Part shown: piece after piece, positions 12,301 to 24,000 of the stretch
How positions within the stretch are numbered: the stretch's first letter is position 1
Layout: every line of letters starts with the position of its first letter
Source of the DNA: Lyophyllum atratum
Lineage: Eukaryota > Basidiomycota > Agaricomycetes > Agaricales > Lyophyllaceae
Length of the DNA stretch: 64,000 nt
Reading direction: 5' to 3'
Assembly: GCA_014905825.1 (NCBI GenBank)
Contig: JACGCN010000001.1
Coordinates: forward strand, 2,914,001-2,978,000
Translations under genes and position numbers: made by a program
The notes under the pieces: generated by a model
Databases searched by the model: none
Told to the model about the DNA's origin: nothing
Seen by the model: only the letters and a program-made list of their open reading frames with translations

Positions 12301-12908
12301 AGGACGTGGTCGCAAGCAGATAGTGGGAGACGCACCTTCCGGCGACCACTTGGGCCGACCTCGACGCCCTTCCCACTTCTGTACGTCGCTGTCCAGGCAT
12401 AGGAAAGACCCAGGATATTTCTACCCCCTTTGCTATCATTAGACGTCTTTATAGAGTCATTTCGTGGACTTACGACCGACAATGTAGTATTTTGGCACAT
12501 CTCCCGTATGCAAGCCTCCATATTGGACATTATAGGATCACCTTTACGATCCGAATAGTAGATTCGCGATGTTTTCCTGGCTTGTGTCTTTCAAATCGTC
12601 CTTGGCTTTCAGTTGCTCGTCGTCCAGTAAGGTAGTCCTTGGGGAACTCTTCATCTTGACCATGTGTGCGCCTATGTTTCTTTTCCTTCGACTTGTTACT
12701 GCTCTTCTTCTTGCCTACAGCATCGTGTTTGTGTTTGTCGCGGGAGCTCCGTAACCTTGGAACGATCGGATGGGCGAGTACTGGGACCAGGCTCGAGGTC
12801 AGGAAAGGATGAGAAGGATTGGGGGAAACGAGGAGAACGATGGTGCAGACATCGCAAATGTTGGAACGTTGAAGAGTTGAACTTGCGCCCCTGAGTTAGG
12901 GACTTCAT
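9304..12908 (-). CDS. NRDE2: NRDE2-like nuclear RNA-surveillance protein, N-terminal frame breaks
   Basis: NRDE-2 homologues are nuclear HAT-repeat proteins that bind the Mtr4 helicase and act in RNA surveillance and nuclear RNAi. The start at 12908 leads into FSSFPDLEPGPSTRP, then a Lys/Arg-rich stretch, then the family block YYSDRKGDP..VQYGGLH.GDVPKYYIVG, RNILGLSYAWTA, GKGVEVGPSGRRK and MPSLTDSSARALLA. HAT-type repeats follow from about 12000 down to 9304, with introns near 12300, 11500, 10570 and 9700. The first 370 bp need about four one-base frame changes to read all these conserved blocks (about 12750, 12630, 12570, 12545), too close together for introns. Downstream of 12540 the frame is normal. 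It is divergent from NIP7, 81 bp away. Confidence 0.85.
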
Positions 12909-12989
12909 GTTACGTAACACACAGTCCATTTTTTTAGATCGTGCTTGGCCACTGACCTCCACCACCAATACCGATTCACAGCGCATAGC

Positions 12990-13806
12990 ATGCGCCCCCT
13001 TACTGAAGATGAATCCAAGGCGGTCTTCACGAAGCTCGCCAACTACATCGTATGTATCGTCCTCGATTCCGGGTACTCAACTTGTTTTACACTCATACCT
13101 TACTAGGGCAAGAACCTCATTCACCTGATCGACAGGCAAGACGAGCCGTACTGCTTTTCGACTTCAAAAAGATCGTGTCTATTATGTATCAGAGTCGTCC
13201 ATGCGCCTAGGCATCTCCGTCGCACGGCCAAACCTTGTCAGTCTCGGCACCTGCTTTGGAAAGTTCAGCAAAAGTGGCAAATTCAAGCTACACGTTACCG
13301 CTCTCGATTACATCGCACAATACGCCAAGTATAAAGTACGTTCACTATCGTGCCAAGCTATATATTATGCTATCTCATATCCCTTGTTAAGATATGGATA
13401 AAGCCTAACGGCGAGATGCCTTTCCTTTACGGAAACCACGTTGTAAAAGCGCACCTAGGGAGGATAACGGAAGACACACCAGAACATCAAGGCGTGATCG
13501 TTTTCTCTATGAAGGATATACCTTTGGTAAGTAATGCGCACAATTTACGCAGGGATTTCCTCCAACGCACGCTTGTAGGGTTTTGGGGTGACAGCTCGAT
13601 CGACCGTTGACACAAGAAAATTGGATCCAACAGCGATCATCGTATTCCACCAAGCGTATGCCGTTTCACCAGGTGGCTCTCATTATATACTCACAAATCG
13701 ATTCTAACAGTGATGTGGGCGAATACCTACGTGATGAGGTTCGTAACTACACCTTGATGTGTTTGCATTTTGACTAAAAGCATGCGTTCAGGACACCCTC
13801 TTCTAA
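12990..13806 (+). CDS. NIP7: 60S ribosome biogenesis factor NIP7, one frame break
   Basis: NIP7 is an essential nucleolar factor needed for 27S pre-rRNA processing and 60S subunit assembly; it has an N-terminal alpha-beta domain and a C-terminal PUA RNA-binding domain. Six coding exons are supported: 12990-13049, 13107-13335, 13392-13526, 13579-13655, 13711-13758 and 13792-13806. The protein starts [13 protein letters not shown] and contains [57 protein letters not shown] and [13 protein letters not shown], at the normal length of about 180 residues. The frame breaks at a TTTT run (13155-13158): reading TTT restores [13 protein letters not shown]. Because the gene is essential and otherwise perfect, an assembly indel is much more likely than loss of function. 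Confidence 0.93.
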
Positions 13807-14092
13807 CGATTACATTTACGTTTCTATGGTTGCTTTCGCCTTTTTGGCCTCCGTTGGTTTGGGAGGTTACAACGGACCCATCTATTTTACTCCTAGGTTT
13901 TGAAGTGCTCGGCCGAGGTAGATTACTTTGCTTTCGTGTGCGGGCACATGGAATTTGATGATATTAAAGTGCGAGCATCCTGAACGGTTGTGGAAATGCT
14001 TTGAAGTTCAGAGACATTGGGTTTGGACTGGCACTGTCAAGATATTCGTACCTGATCAACTTAACTCGGAAGGTGACTGATCGGACTTCGGA

Positions 14093-17000
14093 ATGGCTTC
14101 TAATCCTTACACGTATTGGACTGCACTCGCTGACGACGAGCTCACCGTCAGCAACGTTACGCAAGCCCTTAGGTTCCATCCAAGATGACTTATGGGCTGC
14201 AAGCTGCCGCTGCCGACCGGGTCGTAGATGATATTGAAGTCCAGCAAACCCTACTCGAGCTCGGTATAGAGCGCACCCGCACCGCTTTTGAAAGGAGCAA
14301 ATTGGCGTCCATCTTTCCAGTCTTCCCAACACAATTTGGCTGCAGTCAACGCTGGCACTTTCTCTTTCCGCAGAAGACGCGACTCAAAGGGATGAAATCA
14401 CAGACACGCTCCGCGCACATTTCGAAACAGCACCACATGATGCACAATTATACCATCTGCGTGCAATTCTACTCCAGCGTCTCGATCGTTTAAACACCTT
14501 TGTTGAGATCAGCAAAGAAGCTCCAGAAAGTCTGAAGGACGAGGAGGTGGATGAAATAGAAGAATGGGAGGACGATCCTTGGGCGGATGGAGCGACGACT
14601 CGCTCGACGAATGTCCACGAGGCAAAACCAACAATTCAACTACCAATATCCCTGTCTACATTCCTCTTGGATGATCTCGTCGACATCTCTTGCCAATTGG
14701 CATCCCTACAATGGTTTGGGGCACTCCAAACCCTTCTAACGCGGCATGGGACACTTCTCTGGCCTTTCCGCTTGCTCGTGTTGGAGAGCATATCCGAACA
14801 TGTGCACCCTTCAGATTTTCGTGAGATTCTCCCTGCTTTCGACGCCTCACAGAACGCAGAGCCAACGCCTGTTTGGAGTCCATGGAGGTCAGAGGATTGG
14901 TCAGAGTCGGCCCATGCGCGAACTGCCATTGAGGGCTTTCCATCCATTAACACTGACACACCGGCTCCTTCCACACGTTATCATCACTCTGCACACCCGA
15001 CCCCTCTTGGTGCTGACGAGCTCTCGATGTGGTATAGAACGCGCGTTGAGACTGTCATTAATGCAACTGGTTTAATAGACATAGCCCTGGCCACGATCCA
15101 GCACGGTGCTTCGCAAGGTATCCCCGGACTCGATGAAGTCGGGGAAGAGTTGAGCCTCCTTTCTCGCCTTGTCTACGATGCTCCTCAGGGTCCAGACATT
15201 GCGGATGATTGGACCCTTAGTCGATGGTCTGCAATGGAGCCGTCGGGAGTTGTGCGTGCATATCTCGCGCATTCTAGCCCTGAATCCCTGCCGAAAGATA
15301 TTGCGCGTCTTGTCATGCCTTACCTTTTCGTGCTCGAGTCTCGTGCCGAGCGAGCTGGCAACCCAGATCCCGCCCTCCCCACCCGACTCTTCTATGAATA
15401 TATTCTATCGGCTCCGCTCGAGATGACAGCCGGTATATTTGAAGCGTCTAAACCCACATTACCTATGGCGCAACGACTGATACGAGATGATGAAGACATC
15501 GCCCGTCTCGCACTGGCAGTGCTTATACTGGCAGTGATAGCCGTGACGAGTGGTCGACAATGAGCAGAATTTTCGAATGTCTGCCCGCTTGGAATATCAT
15601 CAGGGATGAAGATAACGATGAAGACGCGGCAGACACCACCATTTCATCCCTCGGTGCTTTCGTAGCTCCGTCAACAGGCCGTCCTCATTGCAGTGCATCG
15701 GACCTTCTCGTTTTCTTTAAACCTCTCCCTGTGGCGTCATTATCCCGGGCACTTGATATTTTGGATGTTCACCTTGAATCTGGTGAAATTTTATCCCGAT
15801 GGAGCGTACCGGCGCCCTTGCGGTGGTTCCTCCAGAGCAGCAGCGATATCAATGCGCAACGCGCATGGGCAAACAGGATGGCACGTCGGGCAGGTGGTTC
15901 CGACGATCAGCTCGATACCCAGGAAGATTGGGAATGGTTAATGGAAGACATGCTGAAGCTGACGGGCAGGGGTGATACTGGGCTCTCTGGAGCTTTCGGT
16001 CTTCTCAAGAGGGATGAGGTCATACATATATTTTTAAGTGGACTTTTGAGCTCTGGCAGTGAGTTCTAGTCCTGCCTTTTGTTCATATTTCGTATCGCTG
16101 AACCTACTCTTTGCAGAATTTGACATTGCTAGGGGCATTTTACGCTCCTCAGGACAAAAGCTTTCCATTGAATCCACGAAGATCGAAGATATTTGCCTAG
16201 AATGTTCGCGAGAATTTTATGATAACGCTCCCACTGGGAACTACAAGTTTGGTGATATGAAGCTCGCTTATGACTGGTGAGAGTCTGTATAGAATGGATC
16301 AGCTCCCGGCTCTTATTCTTTATTTCCCTACAGCCTCGACGTGCCGCCGCCCACAGACCGCATAATGCGAGAGAAAGAGTTTATCGAAGCAACATCTCGT
16401 ATATCGTCTTTCAACGTCACTTCTCGGCCAGGAATACCTATCTCTCCGATCGAAATTCGTCTTACGAATGACCGCCTGTCGCTTATATCTCGTGTCCTTT
16501 CAAGCAACACTGACGCTTACAAACATACCGAAGTCATCCTCGACCTTACCCACAAGCTTGGCTTCAGGGAAGATGTGACGGCTGAAGTTAAAACCCTTGC
16601 GATGTTGGCAGATACAGCGCTCCAGGCTGAAGATTTCTCACGTGCATACGAGCTTAGCGAACGGATGGTCGACAAAGTCCTCGACCTTCGTGCAGCCTCT
16701 TCTCCCACTATCCTCAGCCGATTCTCGGGTTGCAGAAGCAAGCGAGGTTTGTTGGGTTGCATGCTTCCAGTTGGGCCGGCAGTCCGAATTTAATGACATC
16801 GAAAAGAAACTCTCCCTCCTGGGTCGCGCCTTGGAGCTTTGCCCTCCTGAGAAGCTTCATGACGTTCTGGCTTCGTGGCGACGGTTGGACAAGGAAGATA
16901 TCGAGGGTCGTGAAGAGAGGTTGTTTGATAACAAAAATGGGGTCGCGGTTTCAGCCTCCCGAGAGCGGACGCTAACTGCACCAGGAAACGTCGCTGCTTC

Positions 17001-17277
17001 GTTGAGAGCGCGTTTGCAGGAATTCCATATGCCTTCTCCGCCACTTCTCAGCACTCCTGACGCAGCAGCTCTCGCGAGTCGAACTTTCCGGAGTGTCGCT
17101 GCCAATTTCCCCTTTTCAGTTGGCCACCGTGGCCACTCTCAAGCTTCGGATCGGGAGGACCAAGGCTCTCGCTCAGGCAGTCTCCTCAGAAGTGAAGGAG
17201 ACGACGTATCTGCGCAGGCCACTCGAGTATTTTCGAAGGGAATTGGGTGGCTTATTGGAGCAGACGAGGCGCTATAA
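14093..17277 (+). CDS. SEC39: Sec39-domain protein of the Dsl1/NRZ tethering complex, several frame breaks
   Basis: Sec39 (NAG in animals) is a helical-rod subunit of the ER tether that captures Golgi-derived COPI vesicles. The start at 14093 gives MASNPYTYWTALADDELTV. Later hallmarks are DRVVDDIEVQQTLLELG, the acidic EEWEDDPW stretch, LSRLVYDAP, WTLSRWSAMEPSGVVRAYL, RLVMPYLFVLESRAERAGNPDP and ASKPTLPMAQRLIRDDEDIARLAL, then MSRIFECLPAW. Introns occur near 16058-16118 and 16277-16334. The C terminus ends GWLIGADEAL at 17277. Frame changes are needed at about 14170-14210, 14305, 15513-15537 and 16720. The 15513-15537 break lies in two copies of CTGGCAGTG, where dropping two bases yields the expected residues CLYGSDS. 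The whole homologous protein is present, so I treat it as a functional gene with sequence errors. Confidence 0.85.
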
Positions 17278-17370
17278 TGAGATGATGTTTTAATGAGATG
17301 ATGTTTTAATGAGATGATGTTTTAATGAGATGATGGTTTAATGAGATGATGTTTTAATGAGATGATGTTT
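17275..17370 (+). repeat. Minisatellite, six copies of a 16-bp unit
   Basis: Six head-to-tail copies of TAATGAGATGATGTTT lie at 17275, 17291, 17307, 17323, 17339 and 17355. Only copy four differs (GGTT for GTTT near its end). The TAA of copy one is the SEC39 stop codon, so the array forms the start of the 3' untranslated region and every copy carries a stop in that frame. The remaining 212 bp to the next gene hold nothing I can name. Confidence 0.97.
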
Positions 17371-17582
17371 ACGACTTTTATTATTGTTTCAGTGAGAGAG
17401 AACGAGTGTGAATATCAGGGACATGACGGTACGAAAAGAGTACAGACATATGTACAAGATGAGATCCAGTGAATAGGGTGTAGTATGAACTAGTGTGGTA
17501 TCTAAATCACGATAAGAAGCGGAGGTGGATATGAGGGCAGACAATACAACAGGATAGAGTAGATGGGGGTATTTAAACATAA

Positions 17583-20289
17583 TTAGAAGTCATCAACGAA
17601 GGGAGGAATAAGATAGGGCGAAAGGCCGCATAAAGGAGTGGAATGGACAGATACAAACACTTCGTATTTCGTCAGAGACGCAGGCGTCCCGCAGGTAGGT
17701 TTCATGACAGTGGCACTTCCGAAGCGAGATGATGTCCCGGTACGCGCTCTCGGTCGATTTACGACACCGAGGTCCTTCGCCTGTTGGACGTCACGAGTCG
17801 ATCGATCGCGGCCACCTCCAGCATCAGAGCGAGGCTGACCCCGATCACAGGTCCCGCAATAGCCCTTATCGCTATCTGTCTGTCGGAGGCCATCGATTTC
17901 AGCTTTCAAATCGCGGACCTGGCCCTCGAGTTCCCAAATCTGTCGCTGCCATGCGAGCTTTGCATTCTGAATTTGATCCTGCAATTTACTGATGACAGCA
18001 GACTGGTCCTCGGAAATGGGAGTCATAAATGACGGTTTATTATCGCCGCTCGAACGATCGGAACGAGACGCTGAGCCTGGCGTTACTGGGGAGAACATGT
18101 TACTCGAAGACCCTGGGGTGCCAACGTCTGTTTCAAGTGAAGGCCGAGAATCTTGGTTCACAATATGGTCTCCAAACTGGGCGCTGAAAATTGTCGATAC
18201 AGGCCTCAGCTTCAGCGCAGGGAATTCAGAGACATTGGCGGGGGCGCTTTGTGGGGCTGAAGCGTTCAGCCACGGCTGGTGCGGAGCGTAGGATGATGGT
18301 ACGGTCCTAGTCTCGAAAGATGAATCATCTACAACCGAAACAGGAACACGACCTGCATAAGCGCGAGGTTGTGTATTGATAGACAAAGGGGGGATGTGCC
18401 GTTTAGGACTAGGTGAAGGTCTTGAGGGTGCCGCGGGCTGCAAGGTGAGTGAACTCCTCCCTTGAGACGATGATGCTTCCAGAAGGGAGGGGGATAGCTG
18501 GGGCACAGGAATTCGATGTGTCGTTATCTGTTGCGTCTTGTGAACAGCTTGTGCATTGAAAGCTGCATAAGCATCGGAAAGTGATGGGACTGGTGGCGGT
18601 TGAGCCTTTTCCTCCTTCTCTTGCCCACGTCCACCGTTAAAAAGTCTCATGAAACCGCTCTTCTTGTGCTTCAACGTCTTGCCAGAAGTACTTATCGCGG
18701 CAGTCGTGTCGGGTTCATGACGTCCAGACCCTGATTGACCACCTCCCACAATGGTATGAAGAGCATTCTTAGCTTTGGCACCTGCGCTTATGGAACGAGC
18801 TCTAGTCCTCTGAGGAGGAGGGCCAGGCCCGGTGTGATCGATACTATGTCCTGTATTTTCTTTGTCGTATGCTGCATCCGGAAAGAAAACGCTGGATGGT
18901 GCGTCAGACAGGGATGTTGATGGATAGGACGTGACCGGCTGGGCAGTTGCACTACGCATGCGTTGCGCTCGGGCTTCCTCAAGTGATATAAGGGAAAATG
19001 TTTGGGAGGTACCCCGATCAGTCCAACCTGGCAGAGTGTCTAAGGCTTGCGGAAGCATGAGGGATGCATCTTCGTCGGGATGGAAATTCGAATCCAAACG
19101 ATGCGCGCTATTGAGGACGGGTATCGGCGACGAGATTTCTTTCCCTTGGGCCGTTGAGGCCCGGTTTCTGGGATTGACCGAGGACATCGATGTGACTGGC
19201 GCCAATGTAGATGTTGTCCCAGGTCTTGACACGGAGCTGTGGGCAACGGACTCTGTAAGGGTCAAGATGGAATCACTCCGCGAGACGCCTTGCTGAGGAG
19301 ACACGTGTGGTTGAACATCTGCGAAAGAGAACACGAGATCTGGATTGGCATAAGGATGGAAGTCATCAGCGGCATATGTCGGCCGACGGTGGGAGGAGGG
19401 TGGTGTCTCAGTATCTGGTACGTTGTGCTGTGGCGGAAGATGGTGCAAAGGAGTGGTGTTAGGCGATCGAGCGGCTGAAATAGGAGAAGGAGGGACAGAG
19501 CCGTTGGGCGATTCTGACCGTACTGCGATTCAAGGAGAATTTTCCACGAAGCGTTTTCTGGCCAGCTGCAGACGTCCCCAGAGATGATGTTGACAGACTT
19601 TCTTGAGCTAAAGCACTGAATACGGTAGATACAGATCAATTGTATGGACTGAGATGCAAGACGGGTTGCACTTACTACAGAGCACCTCTGGGGTAGGATA
19701 TGTTTGACGATGTGGTTTCAAACGATTGTTTAGATTTGGCTTGAGAACGAGTTGACTCCCCGCTGGGCCTGCTGGCGTTACTGGACCTAGGGCTGGAGAA
19801 CGCGAAGCCCTTTTTGTTGGTCGGAAGCAGAGTGTCGCGGTCAGGCTCCTCCTCCTCTTCTTCCTCAAGTGTGTCTCCGTCCATTTCCCAAGGGGCCCGA
19901 GAATGAAAACGCATCTTGGGCCCAAGATAGCTCATTCTCTGTATGTCATTATCGTCGTCAGCAGATGGTTGTTCGTCGTGAAAAATATCCGACGCGATGG
20001 ACCTGCGTGGGTCGTCGTCGAGATCCAACATGCTGGCACTGGGGTCATTGAGACGTTCCTGGTGCGTGCGGGCACTGAAGGTGGACGAGGTTGGGGACCT
20101 AAGTTGGGAGCCGTGGTCGTTGTCGGCTGGGCGTGGAGAGAGAAAAGGACTATAGATAGAAGGAGTGTCGTCGAACTGGGAAAGAGCGGAGAAGCGGCCC
20201 TGTTGATCAGCGCGAGCGGTGCGCTGGTCGAGGAGCTGTCTCAAATGATCATCATGGGGGTCCGGGGGGGAATTAATGGACCGCAACAT
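17583..20289 (-). CDS. Conserved basidiomycete protein with C-terminal coiled coil, function unknown
   Basis: I recognise the overall shape from other basidiomycetes but no function. The start at 20289 gives MLRSINSPPDPHDDHLRQLLDQRTARADQQGRFS, then an Asp-rich stretch, MSYLGPKMRFHSRAPWE, a run of nine glutamates and a Ser-rich region ending SYPRGAL, where an intron follows (donor about 19670). The next exon has LAQESLSTSSLGTS and LRGKFSLNRS, then a one-base frame change at about 19511-19525 leads to SESPNGSVPPSPIS. The long last exon is Ser/Pro-rich and probably disordered, with FHPYANPDLVFSF and a basic patch KHKKSGFMRLF. Near the end is a helical segment (SAVISKLQDQIQNAKLAWQ onward) likely to form a coiled coil, then YCGTCDRG, a possible half zinc knuckle. 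A cytoskeletal or polarity role is possible but unsupported. Confidence 0.7.
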
Positions 20290-20429
20290 GGGGGGCGGGA
20301 GAGAAAAGGCCAGCACTCACAGGGAATCCGTCAAACTCAGCCTCCTCGGTCTAACCCAACTCTGATCATTCCAAACATGTGCAATTCTCCCGGCAGTTTC
20401 TGCCAACGATCAGCTTCATCACTAGTACC

Positions 20430-20946
20430 ATGCTATCCGAACCAATAACCCTCTCCCTCGCATCATCGTCCAACGGCCGCGTCTCAGGGAAAGTCCTGGA
20501 AAGCCCAGAAAACTGCCACCTGTGTAAGCGTCAAATCATGCGTTCTGACACCATTCTGACAGTCGCAATCCAGGCGATCCCATCTACCTGATGGTGTAAA
20601 AACCAAGAGCTGGGAGGATCGCATGCGACAAACCCAGAAAGCACTGTCCATCAAAAAGCTGCAGACAGAGCTCCACGAAGAAAAGCAGGCCGAATTCCAG
20701 AGGTGCTGCCCGTGCTCTTTGTCTTTTTTTTAAAAAAAATTACTAACATCGCCTCCAGACGCCGAGAGATTACGCAGGAGCGCAAAAAAGCAGCCGAAGA
20801 GCGTCGAAGGCTGGAAGAGGACAAGGCAAAGGTGAGTTGTTCACCGTAATATCTGACTCAGACACTGGACCATTCTCTAGATGGGGGCGAGAAAGGCCGC
20901 AAGACTACGCCGGAAAGCAGGACGAAGCAAAAAGATTAATGGTTGA
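20430..20946 (+). CDS. CGR1: rRNA-processing protein CGR1 (CCDC86 family)
   Basis: CGR1 is a small basic nucleolar coiled-coil protein needed for 60S pre-rRNA processing. The start at 20430 gives MLSEPITLSLASSSNGRVSGK. The second exon has RSHLPDGVKTKSWEDRMRQ and QKALSIKKLQTELHEEKQ, the third RREITQERKKAAEERRRLE and the last MGARKAARLRRKAGRSKKING before TGA. Introns run about 20522-20573, 20703-20759 and 20832-20880; the middle one has a TACTAAC branch site. The first junction can be read in frame with a GTGTAAGC donor, but that loses the family motif SGKSWKAQKTAT; a one-base change near 20494 restores it. The gene is divergent from the minus-strand coiled-coil gene, with 140 bp between them. 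Confidence 0.85.
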
Positions 20947-21061
20947 TCTGAACCACCGTCCGTTCGCTTCTGTTCTTTATTCTAGTCCTGTCGTATTACT
21001 CCATTGTATATACATGCATCATGTCCAACTGATTATAATGAAGGTGATATGAAATGCCAAC

Positions 21062-24000
21062 CTACAGCGCCCATGTTGTGTCAAGCTCCCCTTCTTTCAC
21101 AAAAGGCTTATCCAACCCAGCAACCACACTCTCGCACAACGGGCAACTGCTGGCGAGGACGTCCTCAAGCTCAGCCCGCAATTTTGCCGTCTTCTCATTT
21201 GCATCAACTCCAGATCCTGTCCTTCGACCGCCTCCCATTCCTGGCATCCAGGTCGGCGCTAAAACGAGCGCGGCCAGGGCATCAGGGACTATGAGGTCCC
21301 GTAATCGGTCTCCAGCCGAGATGATGTTCCGTCCTAGCAAATTCGCGGCGCGTGCACCATTTTGTAGAGGATTAGGGATAGCAGCAAAGTTAGCGGACAA
21401 AAGGGCGCGCTGTGGTTGTTGCTGCCGCACAACTGCATTGCCGATGAGAGGAGGGTTTCCAATGCCGGATCCATTCAACGGGCCCTGAGGAGGCAGTGCC
21501 TTGCCATTAACAGCAGCTGTGCCTTTTGTCAATTTATCCTGCAGCGTGATGATCTTTCGCAACGCGTGGGCAGGTAGATACTCTTTGGCCTGGATTCGAG
21601 CACAGGAATCAGTACATTAGTGGTGGAACAAAGATCGGAAGACCTCACCAATCCAATAAGGCAATCAGCGTGGAAGGAATGGCGACAAGGGAACACATAG
21701 AATTGCCTGCTCAGCAGTAAATGAGAACAAACCGAACATTGCTCCCCAGCATCGATGGTCACGAAACGATTCTTCAAGGCGACGATGTCCTTCTTGATAG
21801 ACTCAGCCGTTTTTGTGGCCTCGTCCATCTCGCTCTTCAGCGCATTTATGTGGGAAGAGTATCCCTCCAGTGCATGTGCTATCTCCTCCTTGAAGTCATC
21901 GATTACAACGAAGTCTGGGAAGAAGGGGAGGATATCCTCGATCTTGAGAAGGTCAGTATTTTCGAGGAAACGCATAGCCCTGTGTAAATTTTTCCATCAA
22001 CAGGGTGCATATCGAGCCTTTCAAGACATACGTTTTGATGTCCTTCTTGTCTTGCACCACATAGCGAGCTATCTTGAGCCACAGCTTCTTACGCAGAGGC
22101 TGGTCATCCTCTGGCATATCAGCATTGATCTTTGCCAGCTCCAAGTCGCCTTTCTCGAGCGCTAGATCGACAGAATTCTCCCACAACCCCATCTTCGAAT
22201 AGATATGTACACAGGGCTGCGTCCGACCGGCGTTTTTACATAGCCGTAAAGCGTAGTCCAGATCGTAATATGGCCTTCCAGTAATGGGATCAGATGGGGC
22301 TGTAGAAAGGAAGCGAAGAAGAGGTCCGTCATCTTCGTTCGAGCCATACGTCGGTGAAGACGTCGGAGAAACATAAAAGGTGATAAGGAGGTTGTGCACA
22401 GTTGGCGATGTGTTGTGCTGCTCGAAGATAAGATGAGTAAGGTACCGGATAGCATGGTTTGGGGAAAGAGGATCGCGTAAGGTATGTTGAACCTGCAGGA
22501 TGGAGGGGATGAGGCGCAATGGATCGAGGGAGGGTTGTCGTAGCCAGGAGTCCACAGTTTCTTTGGGAGCTCGTCGCATGAGGACCGGACCGAATCGATA
22601 GTAAAGCTCGAGATCAGTCTGCGCCATGGTTAGTATTTGGAAGAACCTCCTCTCTTTTCTAACAACTTACTTGACGATTGATGACTTCAATGGCTTTCAG
22701 CCACTCATCTTCAAGAATCCAATGCTCGATCACTCGCTCAAAGTCCCCGATCGCATTGGCATAGTACAAGTACATATCGGTCCGCCCATGACCCTGGAGG
22801 AGCTCATATACTGTATCCTGATCCAAGTTGTACTATTGCAATGTCGTGAGACCAATTTCGTACCGCAGATAGCGCAATTCACTCACCTTGTACGTGTCGA
22901 AAAACTGCCGAAGATCATCCTCAAGGATTGTTCGCTCAGTTTGAAGATTATCCACATCATGCGAGACTGATTCGGAGGCAACGATGTCGTCCAGCTCGTT
23001 GTATTTGCTCAGGTAAAACTCAACAAGCCAAGTAGCCAGCATCATTCGCTGTGTTAAGTCCTAGCCCCATTATAAGACCAACGGCAGGATGAAGAATAGG
23101 TAGAATCGACAGACCCCTTTCCGCGTTCGTTCAAGCCTGGAAATAAGATATGACCGGAGCGCATCTCGTTCACCGGCATCTAAGAACTTGAGTGCAACAT
23201 CTTCGAATGGGGCCGAGCATTGTGCATAGCACTGAGCAGCTTGGAAAAAGCGACCTTCGTCGAAATATGCAAGAGCTTGAGCAGAAAGCACATGGTCTCG
23301 CTGGCCAGCACTCTATAAAGCAATAGGATGGTTAAGTCTTGTTGGCAGAGACAGAGCATACCTTCGAATATCTTAAAGCAACGTCAAACTGCTTCTTTTC
23401 GAGATATATCTTCCAGACGTCGCGATCTTCATTGCCAACAACCAGTTCAAAAAGAGATTGATCCGTGTAGACCCAGTAGGTCTTTCTGACTGGATCAGAA
23501 GCCATGCCTAGAACCTCCTCGCCAGGTTTCTACGACACGATGTATCAGCACCATCATTATTGAGAACGCATTGATGTTGGTTTACTAGTGGCAGAGATTC
23601 TTGGTACTTGAGTTGGTCATCTAGATTGCATACGCCTGCTATTCGATCCTTGTACAGCAGTATGAAGTGGAATTCTGTCAACGCAATAGATTGTGGTGTT
23701 TCTGGTACATCAGTATCTGCCGACAGCGGTGGATACGGCAATAGCTGCGCAGCATCGATGAAGTCTTCAGACTGGGATTCGAAGTTGAGCGTCCCATGGT
23801 ATATTCCGGGCCCTGGATAGATACGCTCAATAAACTCCTTCGCATAGTTTCGAAGCACCAACCTGTCGTCCATGCCATGCCCTTTGGGAGAGAAAGAGCT
23901 TGGTCGGGATTTGGGGTGAAGAAACGGAGTTCAGAACGTTGTAGATTCCCAGGTAATTCTAGAATCTCTGTAAACTAAATAAGGATACGAGCACCACTGG

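Noticed and set aside
17275..17370. Regularly repeated units, possible CRISPR-like array
   Set aside because: Units are directly adjacent with no spacers and the genome is eukaryotic, so it is a minisatellite.
20721..20745. T-run followed by A-run as a terminator hairpin
   Set aside because: It lies inside a CGR1 intron just before a TACTAAC branch site; intrinsic terminators of this kind do not apply to nuclear polymerase II genes.
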